Origin: Taxillus chinensis
Taxonomy: Eukaryota; Streptophyta; Magnoliopsida; Santalales; Loranthaceae
Direction: 5' to 3'
NCBI GenBank assembly: GCA_023512835.1
Contig: CM042088.1
Coordinates: 8,610,078 to 8,674,077 of the forward strand
DNA length: 64,000 nt
Below the pieces are notes generated by a model. That model was not told the DNA's origin. It was given only the letters and a program-made list of their open reading frames with translations, and did not search any database. Shown one piece after another: positions 9,305 to 18,723 of this stretch. Every line of letters starts with the position of its first letter. Within the stretch, counting starts at the first letter, position 1. The translations under genes were made by a program, and so were the position numbers.

Positions 9305-11910
9305 TGACTGTGAAGAACAAGTATCCATTGCCTCGGATCGATGACCTGTTTGACCAGTTGAGTGGAGTCCGGTGGTTTTCCAAAATAGATCTACGGTCGG
9401 GGTATCATCAGTTGAGGGTTAGGGAGGAGGACATCCCTAAGACTGCTTATCGGTGCAGGTATGGGCACTATGAGTGGGTAGTGATGCCTTTCAGGCTCAC
9501 TAATGCACCAGCAGTGTTCATGCATTTGATGAACTAGGTCTTTGCTCCATATTTGGATTCCTTTGTTGTGGTGTTTATAGACGATATATTGGTATATTCC
9601 AAGACGGAGAGGGAGCATGTGGAGCATTTGGCAACAGTGTTGCAAACCTTGAGGGATCAGCGGTTGTTTGCTAAGTTTAGCAAATGCGAGTTTTGGATGC
9701 AGGAGGTCCATTTTCTTGGCCACGTAGTGTCAGCTGAAGGGGTTAAAGTGGACCCAGCCAAGATTGAGGCGGTGTCATCATGGGAGAGGTCAACCAATGT
9801 TTTCGAAATTCGTAGTTTTCTTGGCATGGCAGGCTATTACCGTCGTTTTGTAGAGGGGTTCTCCTGCTTGGCAGCGCCTATGACGGTGTTGACTCGGAAG
9901 GGAGTGAAGTTTGAGTGGACTGACAAGTGTTAGCAGGCGTTTGAGGCTCTCAAAACCCGTTTGACCACTGCACCGGTGTTGAGGTTACCTCGGGAGGATA
10001 TCCCATATGAGGTATACTGTGATACGTCCAGGGTTGGTTTGGGGTGTGTGCTTATGCAGGAGCACAGTGTGGTAGCTTATGGGTCGAGGCAGCTGAAGCC
10101 TCATGAGCAGAATTACCCTACACACGATCTTGAGCTGGCGACTGTCATCTTTGCCTTGAAGAGTTGGCAAGATTACCTTTTGGGGGAGAAGTTCGTAGTG
10201 TTTTCTGATCACAAGAGCCTTCAGTATATCTTTACTCAAAAGGACTTGAATTTGAGGCAGAGGAGATGAGTGGAGTATTTGCAGACCTTTGACTTTACTC
10301 TTGCCTATACCCCGGGCAAGGGTAATGTTGTGGCTGACGCATTGAGCAGAAAAGGGAAAGCTGAGGTGGCCATGAGAGAGTGGAAGCTGATGGAGCAGTT
10401 GGCGATGTTGCAGCTGCAGCCTGTTGTTCGTGATTGTGGGACAGTCCTGAGTTCTTTGGTGGTTGTGCCTGAGTTGTACGAGCGCGTACAGGAGGGACAG
10501 TTGGGTGACATTGAGTGTGAGGTTCTCTGTGCCCGTATTGAGGCCGGTGAGCTATCTGAGGACTGGACAAAGGGTCCTGAGCATGAGTTGTCTTTTCAGG
10601 GGCGGTTAGTAGTGGCTTATTCTCTCAGGAATGAGGTGATGAGGGAGTTTCACCAGTCTAGAGTTGCTATGCATCCAGGGGGTACGAAGATGTACCATGC
10701 GCTTCGGGGACATTTTTGGTGGCCTGGGATGAAACGCGATGTGGCTACCTTTGTTTCGCGGTGCCTCACGTGTCAGCAGGTGAAGGCTGAGCATCAGCGG
10801 CCGGCGGGCATGTTACAGCCATTGCCCATAGCGGAGTGGAAATGGGACCACATAACGATGGATTTTGTGACGGGTCTTCCACCCACCACAGGGAGGAAAG
10901 ATATGATTTGGGTGATTGTGGATCGACTCACAAAGTCGGCCCATTTCCTGGCTGTTCGCGAGCGGGACTCTATTGGGACCTTGAGTCATCTATACATAAA
11001 CGAGATTGTGAGACTGCATGGATTACCATCATCGGTTGTCTCTGACCAGGATTCGAGGTTCACTTCCCATTTTTGGGCAGGTTTGTAGGAGGCTATGGGG
11101 ACCAAACTTCACTTGAGTACAGCCTTTCACCCTGAGATTGACGGCCAGACAGAGAGGACGAATCAGACTTTGGAGGACATGTTACGGGCCTGTGTGTTAG
11201 ATTTTGGGGGTTCGTGGGCAACTCACCTTCCTTTGGTGGAGTTTGCCTACAACAACAGTTATCAGGCATCCATTGGGATGGCTCCTTTTGAGGCGTTGTA
11301 TGGGCGGCAGTGTCGATCACCTTTGTGTTGGACCGAGGTGGGGGAGACAGCTCTCTTGGGACCATAGTTGGTTCAAGAGGCTACCGAGAAGGTTAAGTTG
11401 ATTCGTCAGCGGTTGTTATCAGCTCAGAGTCGGCAGAAATCTTATGTAGATCAGCGGCGGCGACCTTTGGAGTTTTCTATGGGCGATCATGTGTTTCTCC
11501 GTGTCTCTCCACGACGTGGACATCGGCGCTTTGGGAGAGGTTCCAAATTCTCTCCCCGGTTCATTGGTCCATTTGAGGTTATAACACATGTGGGGCCTGT
11601 AGCTTACCGGTTAGCATTGCCACCACGATTGAGTCGGGTGCACAATGTGTTCCACGTGTCCCAGTTGAGGAAGTATCATCCTGACCCCACTCAAGTAATC
11701 GATTGGGGGACATTGGACATTGAGGATGACATGTCCGTTGTTGAAGCCCCTATCCGTATCCTCAATCGGCGGGAGAAGCTTTTGCGTGGTCGTGCTATTC
11801 CTTTGGTTCACGTGCTGTGGCAGTACCATGGCATTGAGGAGGAGACATGGGAACGCGAGTCCGTGATGTGTGAGCAGCACCCAGAGTTGTTCGAGGACGA
11901 ACAATCTTAA
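9305..11910 (+). pseudogene. pol: T1 Pol: RT C-terminal part, RNase H, IN, chromodomain-like tail
   Basis: One continuous frame broken only by five nonsense codons (9535, 9931, 10267, 11086, 11365), with the natural TAA at 11908. Visible parts are the RT box [11 protein letters not shown] (about 9580), the RNase H region ([14 protein letters not shown], 10009 on, ending before ADALSRKGK near 10340), the IN zinc finger (H...CLTCQQVK, 10650-10785), the IN core ([25 protein letters not shown]-like segment with D to I near 11140), and a chromodomain-like tail with EEETWERE near 11840. The RT N-terminus is missing. Comparison with T2 shows each stop is one transition (four CAG to TAG, one TGG to TGA). 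No frameshift is present. Confidence 0.88.
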
Positions 11911-12162
11911 GGACGGGAGGTGGCTATAGTAATGTGTTTTCTTGTGGTTCATGCTTTGGTGTATTTGTATTTCTACTTGTAAACTGGTATTTTTATTGAG
12001 ATATGTTTTCAGATTGCAAAATGTGTTTGAGATGTCCTGTTATGTTGAGATGTCCTGTTATGTTGTGTGATCCATCTGGGCGTTGTGGCTCGCTGTCTTG
12101 CGAATGGGCCGCATGTGTTCGTTTTCCTTGCATGTTGTTTCTTTTCGAGGGCGAAAAGTCTT
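11911..12162 (+). other. T1 3' untranslated region
   Basis: About 250 bases between the pol stop and the polypurine tract. It contains an exact tandem copy of GATGTCCTGTTATGTT (12032 and 12048 regions) and the string CTTTTCGAGGGCGAAAAGTC, a short hairpin just before the polypurine tract. The hairpin is also present, inverted, in T3 and T5. No gene. Confidence 0.6.
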
Positions 12163-12175
12163 AAGGGGGAGAGGA
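12163..12175 (+). other. T1 polypurine tract
   Basis: AAGGGGGAGAGGA lies directly before the 3' LTR start TGTAATGACC. It is the plus-strand DNA primer of reverse transcription. The inverted form TCCTCTCCCCCTT sits at the same place in T3 (18402) and T5 (61732). Confidence 0.88.
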
Positions 12176-12697
12176 TGTAATGACCAGTGTTTTGGGTAGA
12201 ACAAGCTGGAACGAAGATGAACAATACCCTGGGTGAACGCTTGGGTCAAAAGGTGGAAGACCCGAAGATTTGGGTCGTAAGGTCGAAGACCGAGGGTCAA
12301 AGTTCAAAGGTTTGAGGGTCGAAAGTTAGATCTTCTAGACAGATCTTCGAGGCCGCGTTTCCAGCGAGTCTTCGAGGGAGTGTTTCTACGAGTCTTCGTG
12401 GCTTGGTTGTTAGAGAGTGTAATGAGCTCAAGTGGGAGCGTGTAGAGGCTGCGTGTGACAATGACCATGTTCGGATTGTGGGTATTTTGTCCTGTGTGGA
12501 AGCGGAGTGGTTAGTTCATGTTTTATTTATCAAAACTACGTCGTTTTGATGGTGTGTTTCATTTATCAAAACTACATCGTTTTGATGGTGGGATTTCATT
12601 TATCAAAACTACGTCGTTTTGATAAGTGAGGTCTATATAAAGAGGAGCTCTCTTTATTTTAGGTTTAGGGTTTTTGTTGTCAGCCGCCGCAGCTGTC

Positions 12698-12742
<45 letters not shown>

Positions 12743-13868
12743 AGATTGAGAGAGAGAGCTCCAGTTCGTGGCTGTCGTTGTCATTCCCGTGGTTGGACGG
12801 CATTAGGTGTGGAGGCAAGAGCGTGGAGGATCTTTGAGGTAGGGGTTCTGTCTTTCCTGGCCTGTTCTGGGGTTACGCCCTATGGATATTTTGTAAAGCT
12901 TCTATCGTTAATGCTATAATACTTATATGTAAATTCATATAGGTGTGATCTCCTATATGAATGTTGGCCTTCAATGGCATTTTGGTGTGATTCTGATGTT
13001 GGGTGGGCAATGCATGTTAAATGTTCGATAAAATGCCTGTGTGAATATGTTTGTATGAATATGCCCAGTATGTGTTTGATAATATGCCAGTACGGCTAGA
13101 ATTGTGAGTTAGTAAAGGTGTGCATGCCAAGTGTTGGTTTTTATGCCTGAGTGGCTGGGTTTGTACATTTGTGAATGTGTGCCTACTAAGTGTTTGGTTT
13201 TATGCCTGAGTGGTTATGTGTACTGTGTTTTGTGAAACCCAGTGGCTGTGGAAGCCCGGGACTGTTTTGTGAAACCCGGTGGCTGTGGAAGCCCGGTACT
13301 GTTTTGTGAAACCCAATGGCTATGGAAGCCCAGGACTGTTTTGTGAAACCCGGTGGCTGTGGAAGCCCGGGACTGCTCTGGTGTTAGCTTGTGTGGCTGT
13401 TTGAAATATTTGCTTTTGTGATGGCTTACCGTTATATTGGTTGAAATAATTGTATCACGACACTGCACTTGTACACACGGCATGTAGATGCTAGGAGCAT
13501 GGGATGGGTTGGGGAGACATGATCCCTACTGAGCTGTGGTTGCTCACCCCTCCTACTGTGATGTGTTTTCTTTCAGGAACCTATAGGCGTTAGGTGGGAA
13601 CACCAAGGTGGAAGACTTTCTGCCTTGTGGCTTTACTCCTTTTGTTATTTGAGTGTCTTGTCAAATGTTATGTTGAGACTATTGTAACTCCGATTAGAGA
13701 TGATGTAATGGATTTTGGAACTTAATAAAGATAAGTGGTTCACCTTTTTGCTATTTATTGTGGATTATTATGAAAGTGTTGGATTTTCTACATCTTCCCC
13801 TTGCACACCGGGTGGGTAAAGGGGAGTCACGAACCGGTTTCCTCGGGTTGGAAATCCGGGGCGTGACA
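12176..13868 (+). repeat. T1 3' LTR
   Basis: A complete 1693-bp LTR, TGTAATGACC to GGCGTGACA. It has three ACGT palindromes (12529-12550, 12565-12586, 12602-12623), TATATAAAG at 12634-12642, a GA tract at about 12698-12757 and four minisatellite units (13224-13376). It differs from the 5' LTR by module copy number and scattered substitutions. Confidence 0.94.
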
Positions 13869-13873
13869 ATGAC
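13869..13873. other. TSD ATGAC, right copy (T1)
   Basis: Direct duplicate of 7601-7605, immediately after the 3' LTR CA end; copia IN sequence follows. Confidence 0.95.
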
Positions 13874-14633
13874 TATACCAGATATACATAGGTTATGTTT
13901 CTCAAGAACAAAACTGAAACATTTGAGAATCTCATTGAACTCTTCAATTGGATAACTAATGTTAAGAGTCTCTCTATTAAATGCATTAGAAGTGATCATG
14001 GCAACGAATTTGAATTTTCTGAAATGTTAGAGTTTTGTACTGAACATGGTATCCAGCATAATTTCTAAGCACCTAGGACTCCACTACAAAATGGAGTTGC
14101 TGAAAGAAAAAATAGGACTTTAGTTGAAGCAGCTTGAACCATGTTGATAGGAGCTCAGTTCCCAAAATCCTTATGGGCTGAAACTGTTGCAACTACTTGT
14201 TATGTACAAAACAAAACTCTAATTAATAAACGAGCCATGAAAACCCCTTATGAGTTATGGAAGGGAAGGAGACCAAACATTGGTCACCTAAGGATCTTCG
14301 GGTGTACTTGCTGTATTCTGAACATTGGCAAGGACTACTTGAATAAGTTTGATGCCAAGTCAGATGATGGATATCTTGTTGGATATTCCATGACTAGCAA
14401 GGCTTATCGTGTGTTTAATAGAAGGACTAAAACTGTTGAAGAGTCTATTCATGTTTCTTTTGATGAGACTAACCATGGTATGCAGAAAGGAGACCATAAT
14501 GTAAATAAAGTGCAGGATACTATCATAGTAGAAGACCAAGACACAGATAATCCTACAACAACTGAACCAGTGGAAGACGGACCTAAACCTGAAGACCAAA
14601 GAGCTGAACCGGTTGCTGCAGAATCAAATCAAA
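13874..14633 (+). pseudogene. pol: Copia Pol, IN catalytic core and C-terminus (right part)
   Basis: Continues the IN core cut at 7605: YTRYTW, then the second catalytic Asp in IRSDHGNEFE (about 13990) and the third acidic residue in NGVAERKNRTLVEAA (about 14095-14135). A C-terminal IN segment of 165 residues then stays open from 14141 (PKSLWAE, GCTCCILN, DAKSDDGYLVGYS). Stops replace single codons after HNF and EAA. An acidic, Pro-rich linker (TTEPVEDGPKPED) then leads towards RT, but T2 inserts at 14634 and the rest of the copia element is not in the window. Confidence 0.88.
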
Positions 14634-16457
14634 TGTAATGACCCGTGTTTTGCGGCATGTAAGAAGTTAACCACAGATGCCTTGTGAGTGGAAATTATTG
14701 GGTTTTAGGGAGTTTCCTTCCCACACACTTTAGCTACACCTTGAATGTTGATGCAAAAGTTTGAGGTAAGAGATGAGCCCAAGAGGGGACTTTTGGGAGG
14801 TGCACGTGACAAGTGATAACGTGCATTTATGCCCTAGGAAGATGCTATTTGCATATACAGGTGCTTTTAGGCTGTTTTGTCAGGTTTTGGAGATTTATTT
14901 CGACCAAGTAGATGGCCTGAAATTAATTGGCGTGCAGAACTAAAGTTTATCAGAATGATGTCCTCTACCTTCCACAGAAGTTTCAGAGCCAAAGGCCTTG
15001 AACGCCAATTGGACCAATTGGCGTGCAAGCATATTACTGCATACCAGCCTTCTACATGATGCAAGGAAGCTTGGGGTAGAATTTCAGGGTATTTGGACCA
15101 GCACGCCAATTGGGGATATGGCGTGCAGCCATATTTTTGTACCGTCACCTTGGTTTTGTTATTCTAATCATCTTTCCCCAAAGGACCATGTTGGAATTGT
15201 GGATATTTTGTCGTGTGTGGATGCGGAAAGGTTGCAACTTGTGTGATCAAAACTACGTCGTTTTGATGCTGGGATTCATTTAATCAAAACTACGTTGTTT
15301 TGATGTTGGTGTGCCTATATAAGAGGTGAAGGACTCTTAGGTTTAGGGTTCTTCTTTTTGGCTAGCCTTTGCAGCCGTCGCAGAGAGAGAGAGAGAGCTA
15401 GAGAGAGGGAAAGAAGGAGAGCTCCTGGTTACTGCCGGAGCGTCTTGCGTGGGGAGGACAACGTCTAGCGTGGAAGCAAGAGCAGGAGGACGTTTACAAG
15501 GTAGGGGTTCTGTCTTCTTGTACCTGATCCGGGGTTAGGCCTTGTGGTGAATGAACCGTTGGATATCGTCCATGTTATCATACTATTTATATGTAAATCC
15601 ATATAGGTGTGATCTCCTATATGAATGTTGGCCTTCAATGGCGTTTTAGTGTGATTTTGACATTGAGTAGGCAGTGCATGTTAAATGTTCGATAAAATGC
15701 ATGTGTGAATCTGTTTGTGTGACAATGCCCAGTATGTGTTTGATAATATGCCAGTAAGGCTAGAATTGTGAGTTGGTAAAGGTGTGCATGCCAAGTATTT
15801 GTTTTTATGCCTGAATAGCTGGGTTTGTACACTTGTGAATGTGTGCCCGCTAAGTGTTTGGTTTTATGCCTGAGTGGCTATGTGTAATATTTTGTGAAAC
15901 CCGGTGGCTGTGGAAGCCTGGGACTGTTTTGTGAAACCCGGTAGCTGTGGAAGCCCGAGACTGCTCATGTGTTAGCTTGTGTGGCTGTTTGAAATATTTG
16001 TTTTTGCTGATGGCTTACCGTTATATTGGTTGAAATAATTGTATCACGACACTGCACTTGTACACACGGTATGTAGATGCTAGGAGCATGGGATGGGTTG
16101 GGGAGACATGATCCCTACTGAGCTGTGGTTGCTCACCCCTCCTACTGTGTTTGGTTTCTTCAGAGGGACCTACAGGCATTAGGTGGGAACACCAAGGTGG
16201 AAGACTTTCTGCCTTGTGGCTTTACTCCTTTTGTTATTTGAGTGTTTTGTCAAATGTTATGTTGAGACTATTGTAACTCCAATTGGAGATGATGTAATGG
16301 ATTTTGGAACTTAATAAAGATAAATGGTTTGCCTTTTTGCTATTTATTGTGGATTATTATGAATGTGTTGGATTTTGTACATCTATCCCTTGCCCACCGG
16401 GTGGGTAAAGGGGAGTCACGAACCAGTTTCCTCGGGTTGGAAATCTGGGGCATGACA
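14634..16457 (+). repeat. T2 5' LTR (mosaic type)
   Basis: 1824 bp, TGTAATGACCC to GGGGCATGACA. Its U3 has the GCACGCCAATT hairpins found in T3-T5 rather than the GTCGAAG block of T1. Its minisatellite is the T1 type (two units, about 15890-15963). It carries two ACGT palindromes (15246-15267 and 15283-15304), TATATAAG at 15316-15323 and a short GA tract (15381-15412). Confidence 0.93.
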
Positions 16458-16460
16458 ATA

Positions 16461-16475
16461 TGGTATCGAGCATGG
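16461..16475 (+). other. T2 primer-binding site, mutated
   Basis: TGGTATCGAGCATGG begins three bases after the LTR. T3 and T4 have TGGTATCAGAGCATGG, so T2 has lost one base (CAGAGC to CGAGC). The primer would be initiator tRNA-Met. Confidence 0.85.
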
Positions 16476-16551
16476 TCTAGTTGGCCTAGGGTAGTGCGCG
16501 GGTCTGGTTATCTTCAGTCCTTTGGAGGAACCTGGAGGGACGTGCCTGATC

Positions 16552-16556
16552 AACAC
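16552..16556. other. TSD AACAC, left copy (T3)
   Basis: AACAC at 16552-16556 and 25743-25747 flanks T3 directly. The T2 leader is continuous when T3 and one copy are removed (the T4 leader reads GATCAACATGGTCCTC at the same place). Confidence 0.95.
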
Positions 16557-17697
16557 TGTCACGCCCCGGATTTCCAACCCGAGGAAACCGGTACGTGACT
16601 CCCCTTGTACCCACACGGAGGGCAAAGGGGTTAGGATGCAAACCCCGAATTTAACATTTTAAACATCCACAACACATTTCAAGAAAATAATGTCCATAAA
16701 AGAAATCCACAATCCAAACCAGTCTTTATTACAACAAAATCCTTTCCAATCCATCCCCACTGGGGTTACATCAATTCCCATAAAAAAAAAACATAAATGG
16801 AAGAGAGTAAAATAAATAAGGTCTTCCACCTTGGTGTATCCACCTAACGCCTGTAAGTCCCTGGAAAACAAGCAAATACAGTAGGAGGGGTGAGCAACCA
16901 CAGCTCAGTAGGGATCAAGTCTCCCCAACCCTTCCCATGTTCCTAGCGGCTACATGCATGTGCACAGGTGTAGTGACGTGGCAGTATGAGAAAAAGAGTA
17001 AAACATTCCACACAAGCGGGCGTAACCCCAGCCCCAGTCACACTGGCTAACAAACATCACAAGCAAGTAATTTAACCGCCTCTTCAGGCCACTGATTTAA
17101 CCGCCTCTCAGGCAAAGTAGTTTAACCGCCTCTTCAGGCCACTGGTTTAACCGCCTATCAGGCAAAGTAATTTAACCGCCTCTTCAGGCCAGATACCACA
17201 GTCATGCACACAACACACACTACGGCCACTTAAGCATAAAACCAAACACTTGGTGTGCACCCATTCACAAGTGCACAAACCCAGCCATTCAGGCAATAGA
17301 ACAAACACCCAGCATGCATACATTCACCAAATCACAAGTCCAGCCACACAGGCATATTACCAAACATGTAATAGGCATATACACACAACTGTATTCACAC
17401 AGGCATTTCATCGAACATATAGCAAGCAACAACAGAATCACACCAAAATGCCATTGAAGGCCAACATCCATATAGGAGATCACACCTATATGGATTACAT
17501 ATATATATATATATAACAGATATAACCCATAATCTGCCCTAGAACCCTAGGATAGAGGAGGATTTAGGAAGAACAGAACCCCTACCTCAAGTAAGACGCA
17601 ACAACACGGCAATAGTCTGATCCCACGCCGAACGCCGTCCACCCACGAGACTCTGACCACCCACGCAAGACGCCTGGCAGCAACCAGGAGCTCTCCT

Positions 17698-17745
<48 letters not shown>

Positions 17746-18401
17746 GACGGCTGGTGGAGCAACAAACCCTAAACCTAAAACAGAGGGGCTTCCCCTCCTT
17801 ATATAGACAACACAACATCAAAACGACGTAGTTTTGATGGAACAAGCTATGACCTTCCTACATCCATACACACAAAAATATTCACAATTCCAACATGGTC
17901 CTTTGGGAAAAGATGATTAGAATGACAAAACCAAGGAAACTATGCAAAAACATGCTCGCACGCCAATTTGAACGTGAATTCCCCAATTCACGTGCAACTC
18001 CAAATGCACTCCAAATGCTCTCAAACTTCACCCCTAGCATCCTTGCATCATGTAGAAGACAACCACACTTGCACGTGAAATGGGTGAATTCACGTGCAGC
18101 TCCAAATGCTCTGAAATCTCTGTGGTAGATAGAGGACCTCATTTTAAGAAACTTTTGTTCTTGCACACCAATTGTTTGAGGCCATCTACTAGGTCAAAAG
18201 TGAGCTCCAAGATCAGCCAAAACAGCTTAAAACCGCCTGTAAACGCATAGCATCTTCCTAGGGCATAAATGTACGCTATCGTTTGACACATGCACCTCCC
18301 AAAAGTCCCCTCTTGGGCTCCTCTCTTACCTCAAACTTGTGCACCAACATCCAAGGTGTTTGTGGTTAACTTCTTACACGGGTTACACACGGGTCATTAC
18401 A
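16557..18401 (-). repeat. T3 3' LTR
   Basis: 1845 bp; on the plus strand it reads TGTCACGCCCC to GGGTCATTACA. Contents in plus order are a GAGGCGG-type minisatellite (TTTAACCGCCTCTTCAGGCC units, about 17072-17192), an (AT)n run near 17498-17514, a CT tract at 17700-17743, an inverted TATA box (17798-17805), one ACGT palindrome (17817-17838) and two hairpins (17970-17995 and about 18073-18105). Confidence 0.95.
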
Positions 18402-18414
18402 TCCTCTCCCCCTT
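18402..18414 (-). other. T3 polypurine tract
   Basis: TCCTCTCCCCCTT on the plus strand is the inverted AAGGGGGAGAGGA that abuts the 3' LTR of T1. It confirms that the 16557 LTR is the 3' LTR of a minus-strand element. The 310 bases from here to the pol stop at 18724 are untranslated and hold no gene. Confidence 0.88.
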
Positions 18415-18723
18415 AAGACTTTTCGTCCTCGAAAAGAAATGACATACGAGGAAAACAAACACAAGCTACCCATTTGCCACACGGCGAGCCACAACACCCA
18501 AATGGGTCATACACCACGCACAACACATAACAGCACATAACAAGGTACCACCATAATCCATAACCACAATAATGCATATAACACATGTCCGCATGTCACG
18601 AATACACATCTCAAAACACATCACAAATAAGAACACATGTCTTTAATACAAATACACCAAATCGTACACAACTAATACAAGAAAACACATCACTATCCCT
18701 TGGCCAACAGCCACCTCCCACGC

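Larger units (their letters stand above)
7606..13868 (+). mobile_element. T1: internally deleted Tekay/Del-type Ty3/gypsy element
   Basis: A 6.26-kb plus-strand element bounded by TGTAATGACC...GGCGTGACA with TSD ATGAC. Both LTRs are present (7606-9304 and 12176-13868). The internal region lacks the PBS, gag, PR and the N-terminal part of RT, so it starts in mid-RT at 9305. The PR-RT-RH-IN order of relatives and the C-terminal chromodomain-like segment place it in the chromoviruses. It is non-autonomous, nested in the copia IN, and therefore younger than the copia copy. Confidence 0.93.

Noticed and set aside
15101..15126. LTR hairpins as microRNA genes
   Set aside because: Stems are about 11 bp with 4-base loops, too short for a plant microRNA precursor.
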